From: Jiella endophytica
GTDB lineage: Bacteria > Pseudomonadota > Alphaproteobacteria > Rhizobiales > Rhizobiaceae
Length of the DNA: 64,000 nt
Reading direction: 5' to 3'
Assembly (NCBI RefSeq): GCF_004519335.1
Contig: NZ_SOZD01000002.1
Coordinates: forward strand, 1 to 64,000
Positions 39,500 to 49,610 of this stretch are shown piece by piece. The notes beneath the pieces are model-generated. The model was not told where the DNA came from. It worked only from the letters and a program-made list of their open reading frames with translations, and did no database searches. Each line of letters starts with the position of its first letter. Position 1 is the stretch's first letter. A program made the translations under genes and the position numbers.

Positions 39500-39525
39500 G
39501 GCGGCCCGGGCCCGCTCGGGCCGCC
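39500..39525 (+). terminator. Intercistronic hairpin after the dipeptide-binding protein
   Basis: GGCGGCCC (39500-39507) pairs with GGGCCGCC (39518-39525), a perfect 8-bp stem without a T-run. It sits between two binding-protein genes and may end or stabilise the upstream transcript. Confidence 0.5.
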
Positions 39526-39576
39526 GGACAATGCCCAAGGCAACCCTTCCCCTGCTACGATCAAAGGAGAACTGAC

Positions 39577-40518
39577 ATGTCCCTCAAGAAGCTATTTGCC
39601 GCCGGCCTTCTCGCCGCATCGATGGTCGGCGCGCTCGGCGTCGCCAGCGCATCGGCCGAGACCTTCGCACTGGTGACGATCAACCAGCAGGCGCTCTTCT
39701 TCAACCAGATCAACGACGGCGCCAAGGCCGCCGCCAAGGAGGCCGGCGCCGATCTGGTGATCTACGACGCCAACAACGTTCCCTCGGCCCAGAACACGGC
39801 GATCGAGAACTACATCACCCAGAAGGTCGACGGCATCATCCTCGTCGCGATCGACGTCAATGGCGTCAAGCCGGCGATCACCGAGGCCAAGAAGGCCGGC
39901 ATTCCCGTCGTCGCCATCGACGCCCAGATCCCCGACGGCGACAACGTCTCCTTCATCGGCGTCGACAACGAGAAGGCCGGCGGAGAGATCGGCAAGTTCT
40001 ACGCCGACTACGTGAAGAAGGAGATGGACGGCAAGGCGGGCGTCGGCATCATCGGCGCGCTCAACTCCTTCATCCAGAACCAGCGTCTCGACGGCTTCAA
40101 GAAGGCGGTCGAGGACAGCGGCGTCGACGTCGAATTCCTCGACACGGTCGACGGCCAGAACGTTCAGGACGTGGCGCTCGGCGCGGCCGAGAACCTGATG
40201 ACCGCCAACCCGACCATGGCCACGCTCTATGCCACCGGCGAGCCGGCGCTGATCGGCGCGGTCTCGGCCGTCGAGAGCCAGGGCCGCCAGAGCGACGTCA
40301 AGGTGTTCGGCTGGGACCTGACGGCGCAGGCGATCAAGGGCATCGACGAGGGCTGGGTGACCGCCGTCGTCCAGCAGGACCCGGCCGCCGAGGGCAAGGC
40401 CGCCGTCGAGGCGCTGATGAAGATCAGCAAGGGCGAGACCGTCGAGCCGACCATCTACATCCCGGTGACGATCGTCACCAAGGAGAATGTCGACCAGTTC
40501 CGCTCGATGTTCAACTGA
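39577..40518 (+). CDS. Sugar-binding protein of a second CUT2-type ABC importer (RbsB-like)
   Basis: The 313-residue protein has a Sec signal (FAAGLLAASMVGALGVASASA) and a Periplasmic_4 fold: FFNQINDGAKAAAKEAGADLVIYDANN, KVDGIILVAIDVNGVKPAI and VFGWDLTAQAIKGID. It resembles ribose/xylose-type binding proteins rather than the LsrB-like one at 26527. CAAAGGAGAACTGAC before ATG 39577 is a very strong ribosome site, as expected for an abundant binding protein. It starts a second sugar importer operon. Confidence 0.92.
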   Translation: MSLKKLFAAGLLAASMVGALGVASASAETFALVTINQQALFFNQINDGAKAAAKEAGADLVIYDANNVPSAQNTAIENYITQKVDGIILVAIDVNGVKPAITEAKKAGIPVVAIDAQIPDGDNVSFIGVDNEKAGGEIGKFYADYVKKEMDGKAGVGIIGALNSFIQNQRLDGFKKAVEDSGVDVEFLDTVDGQNVQDVALGAAENLMTANPTMATLYATGEPALIGAVSAVESQGRQSDVKVFGWDLTAQAIKGIDEGWVTAVVQQDPAAEGKAAVEALMKISKGETVEPTIYIPVTIVTKENVDQFRSMFN

Positions 40519-40531
40519 TCAGAACCCAGGC

Positions 40532-40557
40532 GGGGCGGGCCGGCAGCGGCCCGTCCC
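40532..40557 (+). terminator. Intercistronic hairpin after the second sugar-binding protein
   Basis: A 10-bp stem is formed by GGGGCGGGCC (40532-40541) and GGCCCGTCCC (40548-40557), with one G-T pair and a 6-base loop. A looser inverted repeat, GTTCCA then TGGAAC, spans 40558-40577. Neither has a T-run, so partial attenuation or mRNA protection is likely. Confidence 0.55.
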
Positions 40558-40620
40558 GTTCCAAGCCAAAATGGAACGGCCACCATTCGAGGCGGCCGGA
40601 ACAACGAGTGACGAACGACG

Positions 40621-41421
40621 ATGACCGAGAAGACGACCGACCGGGTCAGGATGACCGGCATCTCCAAGCGATACGGACCGATCCTCAGCCTCTCCGACGT
40701 CTCGCTGCGGATCGCGCCGGGCGAGGTGCTCGGCCTCGTCGGCGACAACGGCGCCGGCAAGTCGACGCTGTCGAAGGTGCTGTCCGGCGCGGTGGTTCCG
40801 GACGCGGGGACGATCGAGATCGACGAGGAGACCGTCCGCTTCGAGACCCCGGCGGACGCGCGGGCCGCGCATGTGGAGATGGTCTATCAGGACCTCTCGC
40901 TCTGCGACACGATCGACGTCGCCGGCAACCTCTTCCTCGGCCGCGAGCCGGTGCGCCGCGTCGCCGGGGTTTCGCTGCTCGACAAGCGGCGGATGCATGA
41001 CGACGCGAAGGCGATGCTCGAGCGCCTCGGCATCGTCATCGCCGACACCCGCCAGAAGGTCGAGAACCTTTCCGGTGGCCAGCGCCAGTCGATCGCCATC
41101 GGCCGCGCCGCCTCCTTCGACCCGAAGGTGCTGATCATGGACGAGCCGACCGCCGCGCTCGCCGTCGCCGAGGTCGAGGCCGTGCTCGAATTGATCCGCA
41201 CCGTCTCGGCGCGCGGCGTCAGCGTCATTCTCATCACCCACCGGCTGCAGGACCTCTTCCTCGTCTGCGACCGCATCCAGGTCATGTATGAGGGCCGCAG
41301 CGTCGCCGAACGGAAGATCTCCGAGACCAGCATCGAGGAGGTCGTCGACCTCATCGTCGGGCGGAAATTCACCGCCCGCTCGGCCGCTCGCGGTGACAGA
41401 CAGGAAGGAGTTTCCGCGTGA
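40621..41421 (+). CDS. Sugar ABC importer ATP-binding protein, second system
   Basis: The 266-residue single-domain ATPase has Walker A GDNGAGKST, VYQDLSLCDTIDVAGNLFLGRE, signature LSGGQRQS, Walker B VLIMDEPTAAL and H-loop ITHRLQD. Like the ATPase at 25724, it has one domain instead of the two fused in RbsA. It lies about 100 bases after the binding-protein gene, with a hairpin between, and overlaps the permease start by four bases. Confidence 0.93.
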   Translation: MTEKTTDRVRMTGISKRYGPILSLSDVSLRIAPGEVLGLVGDNGAGKSTLSKVLSGAVVPDAGTIEIDEETVRFETPADARAAHVEMVYQDLSLCDTIDVAGNLFLGREPVRRVAGVSLLDKRRMHDDAKAMLERLGIVIADTRQKVENLSGGQRQSIAIGRAASFDPKVLIMDEPTAALAVAEVEAVLELIRTVSARGVSVILITHRLQDLFLVCDRIQVMYEGRSVAERKISETSIEEVVDLIVGRKFTARSAARGDRQEGVSA

Positions 41422-42443
41422 GTTCCGGCGGAACCAACGAAGGCGCACTCCACGCGCCGGCAGCCAGCGCCAGGGTGCGCCGCGCGACGCTGCGCGACCG
41501 CTTCATGGAAAACGGCAGCGTCGCCTCGATCGCGATCTTCTTCATCGTCGTCTGCGTCCTCTTCGCCGTCGTCACCTCGAGCTTCCTGACGACGCCGAAC
41601 CTTCTCAACGTCATCCGCCAGTCGGCGCCGCTGCTCATCGTCGCCGCGGCGATGACGCTGGTGATCACCACCGGCGGCATCGACCTTTCGGTCGGATCAG
41701 TCCTCGCCCTCGTCTGCGCGCTGTCGGCGACGCTCCTGCAATGGGGCGTTCCCTGGCCGCTGGTCATCGTGGCGATGCTGCTGCTCGGCGGCCTCGTCGG
41801 CGCGCTGCAGGGCTTCTTCATCGCCTATGAGCGCATTCCCGCCTTCATCGTGACGCTGGCCGGGCTTTCGGTGATCCGCGGCGTCGCGCTGCTGATCACC
41901 GGCGGCTATTCGATCCCGATCGCCACCGACAGCCCCTTCGTCGTCCTCGGCCGCGAGTGGTTTCTCGGCGTGCCGATCCCGGCATGGATCGCCCTTGCGA
42001 CGATCCTTCTCGCCCTCCTCGTCTTCAACCACACCCGCTTCGGCCGCTACGTCACCGGCATCGGCGCCAACAGCGAGGCGGTGCGCCGCGCCGGCGTCGA
42101 CACCCGCCGCACGACGCTGATGGTCTATGTGCTGTCCTCGGCCGCGGCGGCGCTCGCCGGCATCATCCTCGCCGGCCGGCTCGGCTCCGGCTCGTCCAAC
42201 GCCGGACAGGGCTTCGAGCTCGAGGTGATCGCTGCGGTCGTCATCGGCGGCACCAGCCTCTTCGGCGGCCGTGGCACGATGATCGGAACGCTGCTCGGCG
42301 CGCTGACCGTGGCGGTGATCGGCAACGGCCTGATCCTCGCCCACATGTCGCCCTTCCTGACGCCCATCGTCACCGGCACCATCATCCTCGTGGCGATCTG
42401 GCTGAATTTCCGCCTGTTCAAGAACGCATCCCGGAGCCGCTGA
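41418..42443 (+). CDS. Sugar ABC importer permease, second system
   Basis: The 341-residue CUT2-type permease has SAPLLIVAAAMTLVITTGGIDLSVGSVLALV and FELEVIAAVVIGGTSLFGGRGTMIGTLLGAL, the two conserved CUT2 blocks. It is the only permease of this system and would homodimerise. The start is GTG 41418, overlapping the ATPase stop (GTGA) and preceded by GGAAGGAG. The phosphotriesterase-like gene starts one base after its stop. Confidence 0.92.
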   Translation: MSSGGTNEGALHAPAASARVRRATLRDRFMENGSVASIAIFFIVVCVLFAVVTSSFLTTPNLLNVIRQSAPLLIVAAAMTLVITTGGIDLSVGSVLALVCALSATLLQWGVPWPLVIVAMLLLGGLVGALQGFFIAYERIPAFIVTLAGLSVIRGVALLITGGYSIPIATDSPFVVLGREWFLGVPIPAWIALATILLALLVFNHTRFGRYVTGIGANSEAVRRAGVDTRRTTLMVYVLSSAAAALAGIILAGRLGSGSSNAGQGFELEVIAAVVIGGTSLFGGRGTMIGTLLGALTVAVIGNGLILAHMSPFLTPIVTGTIILVAIWLNFRLFKNASRSR

Positions 42444-42444
42444 C

Positions 42445-43524
42445 ATGGCCCTCGAATTTCATTCGCCCGCCGCGAAGGGCGGCGGCATCGGCGTCGGCTC
42501 CGGACAGGTGATGACCGTGCTCGGCCCGATCCCCGTCGCCGAGATGGGCGTGACGCTGATGCACGAGCACATTCTCATCGACGGAGCCAAGTCCTGGAGA
42601 TGCCCCTGCCATCCGGACCGCAAGGCGATCGCCGAGCAGCCGGTGTCGATCGAGATCATCGGCGAATTGCGGATGGACCCGTATATGAACCGGGACAACG
42701 TCTCGCTGACCGACAGCGACCTGGCGCTGTCCGAGCTGAAGATGTTTCAGGCGCTCGGCGGCCACACCGTCGTCGATCCGACCAATATCGGCATCGGCCG
42801 CGATCCGGTGAAGCTCGCCCGGATCGCCCGCATGAGCGGGCTGAAGATCGTCATGGGCTCGGGCTTCTACCTCGAATTCTCCCATCCCGAATGGCTGGAG
42901 GCGATGGATGTCGAGGAGGTGACGGAGCTGCTGGTCAAGGATGTCGGCGGCGGCGAGGAGAAGCCGGAGATCGCCGCCGGCATCCTCGGCGAGATCGGCG
43001 TCTCGAAGGATTTCACCGAAGCGGAGAAGAAGTCCCTGAGGGCCGCGGCGCGCGCCTCCGCCAGGACCGGCGTGCCGCTGTCGATCCATCTTCCGGGCTG
43101 GGAGCGCCTTGCCCATCGTGTGCTCGACCTCGTCGAGGAGGAAGGCGCCGACCTCTCCCACACCGTTCTCTGCCACATGAACCCCAGCCACGCGGACCTG
43201 CCCTACCAGACCAGCCTTGCCCGGCGCGGCGCCTTTCTCGAATACGACATGATCGGCATGGATTTCTATTATGCCGACCAGGACGCCCAGTCGCCGTCGG
43301 ACGAGGAGAATGCGAGGGCGATCCGCACGCTGGTCGATGCCGGCTTTGCCGATCGCGTGCTGCTGTCCCAGGACGTGTTCCTGAAGATCATGCTGACGCG
43401 CTTCGGCGGCTTCGGCTACGCCCACATCCTTCGCCATTTCGTCCCGCGGCTGAAGCGCCATGGTGTCGACGAGGCCACCATCGAGACGATGATGATCGAC
43501 AATCCCCGCGCCGTCTTCGCCTGA
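42445..43524 (+). CDS. Phosphotriesterase-family metallohydrolase
   Basis: The 359-residue amidohydrolase-superfamily protein has the full binuclear metal set: HxH in MHEHILID (His40, His42), LGEIG with Glu183 in the position that bridges the metals in PHP-type members (Lys in true phosphotriesterases), LSIHLPG (His215), VLCHMNPSH (His244) and LLSQD (Asp310). Members act on lactones, phosphorylated sugar lactones or esters. The position one base after a sugar permease points to a sugar-lactone or ester substrate delivered by that importer. Confidence 0.9.
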   Translation: MALEFHSPAAKGGGIGVGSGQVMTVLGPIPVAEMGVTLMHEHILIDGAKSWRCPCHPDRKAIAEQPVSIEIIGELRMDPYMNRDNVSLTDSDLALSELKMFQALGGHTVVDPTNIGIGRDPVKLARIARMSGLKIVMGSGFYLEFSHPEWLEAMDVEEVTELLVKDVGGGEEKPEIAAGILGEIGVSKDFTEAEKKSLRAAARASARTGVPLSIHLPGWERLAHRVLDLVEEEGADLSHTVLCHMNPSHADLPYQTSLARRGAFLEYDMIGMDFYYADQDAQSPSDEENARAIRTLVDAGFADRVLLSQDVFLKIMLTRFGGFGYAHILRHFVPRLKRHGVDEATIETMMIDNPRAVFA

Positions 43525-43600
43525 GACCGGGCCCTGCGCATCCATTGGGCGTCCCGTCGGACAGATGGCGCGCCGAGACGTTCACTCCAACCCAACCGTC

Positions 43601-43631
43601 CGCCTGATCGCCCTCTCCGAGAGGGCAGGCG
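43601..43631 (+). terminator. Two-part hairpin upstream of the gamma-glutamyltransferase
   Basis: GCCCTCT (43610-43616) pairs with AGAGGGC (43620-43626) across CCG, extended by CGCCT (43601-43605) with AGGCG (43627-43631). No T-run follows. The structure ends seven bases before GAGGAGG, the ribosome site of the next gene, and may end the upstream operon or affect translation. Confidence 0.5.
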
Positions 43632-43650
43632 TTGAGACGAGGAGGTCCCG

Positions 43651-45246
43651 ATGCAGGACTATGACCGCGACTTCATGAAGCCCGGCCGTTCGGTCTCGGT
43701 CTCCGACCGGGGCATGGCGGCCACCTCGCATCCGCTGGCCAGCCTGACGGCCGTCGATATTCTGAGGGCCGGCGGCAACGCCATCGACGCCGCGCTCGCC
43801 GCGGTGGCGCTGCAATGCGTCATCGATCCCCACATGACCGGGATCGGCGGCGACTGCTTCGCCATGGTCTCGCCGGGCGGCGGCAGGCCGGTCTCGCTGA
43901 ACGGCTCCGGCCCGGCGCCGGCCGGCATCGGCGCGGTTGAGCTTCAAGCGCTCGGCTGGTCGGCGATCCCCGACGACAGCGTTCACGCCGTCACCGTGCC
44001 GGGTGCCGTCGGGGCCTGGTGCGAGCTGCATGACGAATATGGCCGGCTCGGCATGGACGAAATCCTCGCGCCGGCGATCGCGGCAGCCGAGGAGGGCTTC
44101 TGCATCACACCGCGGGTCGCCCACGATTGGGCGGCATATGGACACCGGCTCGCCGCCCATGCTCCCGCCGCCCGGCAGTTCCTGCCGGGCGGCAAAGCGC
44201 CGGCGATCGGCGATCGCTTCCGCAATCCCGCCCTTGCAGCGACCCTCCGGCGGATCGCCGCCGAGGGTGCTTCGGCATTTTACGAAGGTGCGGTCGCCGC
44301 CGAGATCGTCGAGGTGCTGCAGGCGCTCGGCGGGCCCCATCGGGCCAGCGATTTCGCCGGCTATTCGGCCTTCGCGACCGAGCCGATCTCGGCCTCCTAT
44401 CGCGGCTACGAACTCCTGGAATGTCCGCCGAACGGCCAGGGCCTCGCGGCGCTGATGATCATGCGCATTCTCGACGGTTTCGATCTCGGCGACGCCTCGC
44501 TCGGCGAGGCCGACCGCATCCATCTTCTCGCCGAAGCGACCAAATGCGCCTATGCCCAGCGCGATCTCCTGATCGGCGATCCCGAGCACATGCAGGACGC
44601 CATCGAGGACATCCTGTCAGAACGCAGCATCGCGCGGATCCGCGACAAGATCTCCATGGACACGGCCTCGCAGCCGCAAGTCTGGGACGGCCCGCTCCAT
44701 CGCGACACGGTTTATGTCACCGTCGTCGACGAGGACCGCAACGCCATCTCGCTGATCAACTCTCTATTCAACGCCTTCGGCAGCGGCATCTATGCCCCGA
44801 AGTCGGGCGTCCTCCTGCAGAACCGCGGCTCCGGTTTCTCTCTCGCCGAAGGTCACCCGAACCGGATCGCCGGCGGCAAGCGGCCGTTCCATACGATCAT
44901 CCCGGCCATGCTGATGCGGGACGACAAGGTGGTGATGTCCTTCGGCGTGATGGGCGGCCAGTATCAGGCCGTCGGCCACGCCCAGATCCTCACCGGCATC
45001 ATCGACCGCGGCCTCAACCCGCAGCTCGCCTGCGAGGCGCCGCGCAGCTTCTCCTTCGATGGCACGTTGTCGCTGGAGACGACGATCGCCGAGGAAGTCC
45101 GCCGCGACCTCGAAGCGCGCGGCCATGCCACCGCCTGGGCGAGCGCGCCGCACGGCTCCTGCCAGGCGATCTGGATCGACCACGACAGGGACGTTCTCAT
45201 CGGTGCGACCGACCACCGCAAGGACGGCATCGCCCTCGGTTATTGA
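43651..45246 (+). CDS. Gamma-glutamyltransferase family Ntn-hydrolase, without signal peptide
   Basis: The 531-residue protein follows the GGT plan: GMAATSHPLASLTAVDILRAGGNAIDAALA, DPHMTGIGGDCFAMV, and RDTVYVTVVDEDRNAISLINSLFNAFGSGI, with Thr353 aligned to the autocatalytic nucleophile. No signal peptide is seen, unlike periplasmic E. coli GGT, so it probably acts in the cytosol on imported gamma-glutamyl compounds. The strong GAGGAGG site supports ATG 43651. It is convergent with the Opp operon to its right. The substrate is uncertain; related proteins also act as cephalosporin acylases. Confidence 0.9.
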   Translation: MQDYDRDFMKPGRSVSVSDRGMAATSHPLASLTAVDILRAGGNAIDAALAAVALQCVIDPHMTGIGGDCFAMVSPGGGRPVSLNGSGPAPAGIGAVELQALGWSAIPDDSVHAVTVPGAVGAWCELHDEYGRLGMDEILAPAIAAAEEGFCITPRVAHDWAAYGHRLAAHAPAARQFLPGGKAPAIGDRFRNPALAATLRRIAAEGASAFYEGAVAAEIVEVLQALGGPHRASDFAGYSAFATEPISASYRGYELLECPPNGQGLAALMIMRILDGFDLGDASLGEADRIHLLAEATKCAYAQRDLLIGDPEHMQDAIEDILSERSIARIRDKISMDTASQPQVWDGPLHRDTVYVTVVDEDRNAISLINSLFNAFGSGIYAPKSGVLLQNRGSGFSLAEGHPNRIAGGKRPFHTIIPAMLMRDDKVVMSFGVMGGQYQAVGHAQILTGIIDRGLNPQLACEAPRSFSFDGTLSLETTIAEEVRRDLEARGHATAWASAPHGSCQAIWIDHDRDVLIGATDHRKDGIALGY

Positions 45247-45296
45247 GGCGCGGGGACGGCGACAGGCTCCGTCGCTCGGACCGGCCACGCCTCAAT
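45242..45296. terminator. Inverted repeat spanning two convergent stop codons
   Basis: ATTGAGGCG (45242-45250) and CGCCTCAAT (45288-45296) form a 9-bp stem that includes the stop codons of both the gamma-glutamyltransferase and the OppF-like gene. It has no T-run in either direction but is well placed as a bidirectional terminator. Confidence 0.5.
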
Positions 45297-46296
45297 CGGC
45301 GTCGCTGCCGAGAGGATAGTGGCAGGCGACGCTGCGACCCGGACCGGCCGGCAGCAGCACCGGCCGCTCGGCGTGGCACCGCTCCTGGGCGAAGGGGCAC
45401 CTGGTCGAGAACTTGCAGCCTTTCGGCGGGGCGAGCGGGCTCGGGATCTCGCCCTCGAGCAGGATGCGGTTGCGACGGCCCCGGTTGCGGGCCTGCGGCA
45501 CGGCCGAAAGCAGCGCCTCGGTATAGGGATGGCGGGGCCGCGAATAGAGGCTTTCCGTCTCGCCGATCTCGACCAGAGCGCCGAGATACATCACCGCGAC
45601 GCGCGTCGACACCTGCCGCACCACCGCGAGGTCGTGGGCGATGAAGACATAGGTGAGGTTCAGCCGCTCGCGCAGCTCGGAGAACAGGTTGACGATCTGC
45701 GCCTGCACCGAGACGTCGAGGGCGGAGACCGGCTCGTCGGCGACGATCAGCTCCGGCTCCACGGCGAGCGCCCGCGCAATGCCGATGCGCTGGCGCTGGC
45801 CGCCTGAGAACTCGTGCGGATAGCGGTCGAGATGTTCGGCTCTCAGCCCGACGATGTCCATCAGCTCACGCAGCCAGTCCTCCACCGCCCGGCCCTTGCG
45901 GATGCCATGGACGCGCACGGCATCGCCGACGAGGTCGCGCACCCGCCGGCGCGGATTGAGCGAGGCGGAGGGATCCTGGAAGATCATCTGCATGCGCCGG
46001 CGCACCGGCAGCAGGGCGCGCTCCCCGGCACGGGTGATGTCAGTTCCGTCGAAGGTCAGCGAGCCGGAGGTCGGATCGTAGAGCCGCGTCAGGCACCGGC
46101 CGAGGGTCGACTTGCCGGAGCCGGATTCGCCGACAAGGCCGAGCGTCTCGCCGGCAAAGAGGTCGAGCGAGACATCCTCGACCGCATGGACGGTCCGGCC
46201 GGAGCCGGGTCGCATGGTCTTGCCGACGGTGAAGTGCTTGGTGAGATCGCGGGTCGCGATCAGCGGCGGCCTGGCGGTCTGGGTGGCAGCGGTCAT
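45292..46296 (-). CDS. Oligopeptide ABC importer ATP-binding protein (OppF-like), second system
   Basis: The 334-residue ATPase has Walker [24 protein letters not shown], signature FSGGQRQR, Walker [14 protein letters not shown]-loop IAHDLAVV and the C-terminal [14 protein letters not shown] element. It is the last gene of the long minus-strand operon that begins with the AmiC-like sensor. It overlaps the OppD-like gene by four bases. Confidence 0.93.
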   Translation of the reverse strand: MTAATQTARPPLIATRDLTKHFTVGKTMRPGSGRTVHAVEDVSLDLFAGETLGLVGESGSGKSTLGRCLTRLYDPTSGSLTFDGTDITRAGERALLPVRRRMQMIFQDPSASLNPRRRVRDLVGDAVRVHGIRKGRAVEDWLRELMDIVGLRAEHLDRYPHEFSGGQRQRIGIARALAVEPELIVADEPVSALDVSVQAQIVNLFSELRERLNLTYVFIAHDLAVVRQVSTRVAVMYLGALVEIGETESLYSRPRHPYTEALLSAVPQARNRGRRNRILLEGEIPSPLAPPKGCKFSTRCPFAQERCHAERPVLLPAGPGRSVACHYPLGSDAD

Positions 46297-47321
46297 GCGG
46301 CGATCTCCTCGCCGAGGACCGAGGCTCGGAGCCGCTCGCGCTCCTCGCCCTCCAGCACGCAGAGCGCGGCGTGGCCGCCGTCCCGGCGCACCGGCGGCCG
46401 TTCAAGGCAGGCGGCCCTGGCGAAGCGGCAGCGCGGCGCGAAGGCGCAGCCCGTCGGGATCGCGCCCGGCACCGGCGGCATACCGGGAATCGAGGGGAGC
46501 CGTGGAAGCCGCGGCCCGTCGATCGGCGGGATCGAGGCCATCAGCCCCCAGGAATAGGGATGCATCGGCCGCTCGAAAACCTCTTCGGTGGTCCCCTTCT
46601 CGACGATCCGGCCGGCATACATGACATGAACGCGGTCGGCGACTTCCGCCACCACGCCCATGTCGTGGGTAATCAGGATGATCGCCGAACCGAACTCGTC
46701 GCGAAGCCGCAAGAGCAGGTCCAGCACCTGCGCCTGCACCGTGACGTCGAGCGCCGTGGTGGGCTCGTCGGCAACGAGGAGCGCCGGGTTGCAGGAGAGC
46801 GCCATGGCGATCACCGCCCGCTGGCGCATGCCGCCCGAAAGCTGGTGCGGATAGCGGTCCTTCGCCTCGTTCGGGTTGGGCAGACCGACCGCCGCAAGGA
46901 GTTCGACGGCGCGCTTCAGAGCGGCCGATTTCGAGACGTTCTCGTGGGTCCGGATCTGTTCGGCGATCTGCCAGCCGATCGTGTAGACCGGCGTCAGCGC
47001 CGTCATCGGATCCTGCGAGATCAGGCCGATCTCCTTGCCGCGCAGGCGCCGCAGCTCGCGGTCCGGCATTTCCAGAAGATGCTTGCGCCGGAACGCCACC
47101 GCGCCCTCGACGAAGGTGGTCTTCGGATCGTTGAGCCCGAGCAGCGACATCAGCGTCACCGACTTGCCGGAGCCTGACTCCCCCACGATCGACAGGATCT
47201 CGCCTTCGGCGACCGAGAAGGAGACGTCGTCGATCGCCTTCACCCGTCCCCGGTCAGAGGAGAAGGAGACGGTCAGGCCCTGGACGTCGAGCAATGGCGA
47301 CTTCATGGGATGCGGTTCCAT
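46293..47321 (-). CDS. Oligopeptide ABC importer ATP-binding protein (OppD-like), second system
   Basis: The 342-residue ATPase has Walker [27 protein letters not shown], signature LSGGMRQR, Walker [14 protein letters not shown]-loop ITHDMGVV and the C-terminal [14 protein letters not shown] motif. ATG 47321 begins two bases after the permease stop, with AGGGG upstream; ATG 47306, five codons in, is an alternative. Longer upstream frames are shadows of the permease. Confidence 0.92.
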   Translation of the reverse strand: MEPHPMKSPLLDVQGLTVSFSSDRGRVKAIDDVSFSVAEGEILSIVGESGSGKSVTLMSLLGLNDPKTTFVEGAVAFRRKHLLEMPDRELRRLRGKEIGLISQDPMTALTPVYTIGWQIAEQIRTHENVSKSAALKRAVELLAAVGLPNPNEAKDRYPHQLSGGMRQRAVIAMALSCNPALLVADEPTTALDVTVQAQVLDLLLRLRDEFGSAIILITHDMGVVAEVADRVHVMYAGRIVEKGTTEEVFERPMHPYSWGLMASIPPIDGPRLPRLPSIPGMPPVPGAIPTGCAFAPRCRFARAACLERPPVRRDGGHAALCVLEGEERERLRASVLGEEIAA

Positions 47322-47323
47322 CG

Positions 47324-48295
<972 letters not shown>

Positions 48296-48306
48296 CTGAC
48301 GTCCTT

Positions 48307-49350
48307 TCAGCGGAGCTTGGTGCGCGGATCGACGGCGTCGCGGACGCTGTCGCCGAGGACGTTGAGCGCGAGCACGGTCAGCACGATCGCGACGCCCGGC
48401 GCCAGCGCCACCATCGGCCGCGTATAGAGCAGCCCCTGACCGTCCTGGATGATCGTGCCCCAGCTGGCATCCGGCGGCTGCACCCCGATCGACAGGAAGG
48501 AGAGTGCCGATTCCGTGACGATGTTCAGCGCCATCATGATCGGGATGTAGACGATCAAGGTCGTGGTAACGTTGGGCAGGATGTCCTTGACGAGGATCCG
48601 CCAGCGCGGGATGCCGAGCCCCCTCGCCGCCAGCACGAATTCGCTCTCGCGCAGGGAAAGGACCCGTCCGCGCACCGGCCGCGCGATATAGGGAACGTAG
48701 ATGATGCCGATGATGACGATCGGCAGGATGAGGCTGCCTGAGCCGATGTGGAACGGGCCGATCCAGATCTCCTGGGTGAGAAGGACGATCGAGAGCGAGA
48801 TGGCGAGGAGGTAGACAGGGAAGGCCCAGAGCACTTCGAGGATCCGCGACAGGATCATGTCGACCCAGCCGCCGAAGAAGCCGGCGATGGTGCCGATGGC
48901 GGCGGCGAGGACGAGACAGATCAGCGTCGCGGCCGAGGCGATGAGCAGCGAATTGCGCCCGCCATAGAGCAGCCTTGCGGCGACGTCGCGGCCCTGGTTG
49001 TCGGCGCCCAGCATGTACTGCCACTCCCATGTCGGCGCGATCGGCGTCGTCCCGAGGCCGAGGCCGGTGGTCGAGGCCTGCATGATCTTCATGCTCTCGC
49101 CGCCGACGGTGATGCTGCCGCTGAGATTGGAGCGGAAGGGATCGGTCTTAGCGAGATAGCCGGCATAGAGCGGCGCCGCGAGGCAAGCCGCGACGATCAG
49201 CACCATCACGACGAAGGCGCAGATCGCGGCCTTGTCGCGCCTGAGAATGCGCCAGGCCCGGCTCCAGGGGCTCTGCCCGGCTTTTGCGGGAGCGCTTGCC
49301 GCGTCGCTGGAGGCTTCTGTGATCGGACGCGTTGCCGCTGCGTCTGACAT
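48307..49350 (-). CDS. Oligopeptide ABC importer permease (OppC-like), second system
   Basis: The 347-residue protein has a 40-residue cytosolic N-terminus, one membrane segment, a large periplasmic loop with MLGADNQGRDVAARLLYGGRNS, the coupling block ESEFVLAARGLGIPRWRILVKDILPN and the ending LGDSVRDAVDPRTKLR. All are features of OppC/DppC. ATG 49350 is preferred; a start at 49371 would add seven residues. The long gap from the binding-protein gene contains an 11-bp perfect hairpin. Confidence 0.92.
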   Translation of the reverse strand: MSDAAATRPITEASSDAASAPAKAGQSPWSRAWRILRRDKAAICAFVVMVLIVAACLAAPLYAGYLAKTDPFRSNLSGSITVGGESMKIMQASTTGLGLGTTPIAPTWEWQYMLGADNQGRDVAARLLYGGRNSLLIASAATLICLVLAAAIGTIAGFFGGWVDMILSRILEVLWAFPVYLLAISLSIVLLTQEIWIGPFHIGSGSLILPIVIIGIIYVPYIARPVRGRVLSLRESEFVLAARGLGIPRWRILVKDILPNVTTTLIVYIPIMMALNIVTESALSFLSIGVQPPDASWGTIIQDGQGLLYTRPMVALAPGVAIVLTVLALNVLGDSVRDAVDPRTKLR

Positions 49351-49485
49351 GGTGACGGGATCCTGTCTCATGGTGCCGTACCGGGCTCGGGGCGAACCAC
49401 ACCCGCCACGGCAAAGATTGCAAAGCCCTGCGGGCGACCCTCTACCCGCACGATCGGCAGGAGGGGCTTGCCGCTTCGGGCCGGT

Positions 49486-49512
49486 CTCGCGGGACGGCAG
49501 GCGTCCCGCGAG
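49486..49512 (-). terminator. Perfect 11-bp intercistronic hairpin between binding-protein and permease genes
   Basis: CTCGCGGGACG (49486-49496) pairs perfectly with CGTCCCGCGAG (49502-49512) across a 5-base loop. No T-run follows in either direction. It lies in the 260-base gap between the binding-protein stop and the OppC-like start, where it would stabilise the binding-protein mRNA or reduce read-through into the membrane genes. Confidence 0.6.
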
Positions 49513-49610
49513 GGCTGCTCAGCCAATGGAGCTTTGGTCTCGACATTGGATGCGGAGCCCACATCGATCGGGACTCAAATGTCGAATGCGCTCCACTCCA
49601 CTTGATCGTC

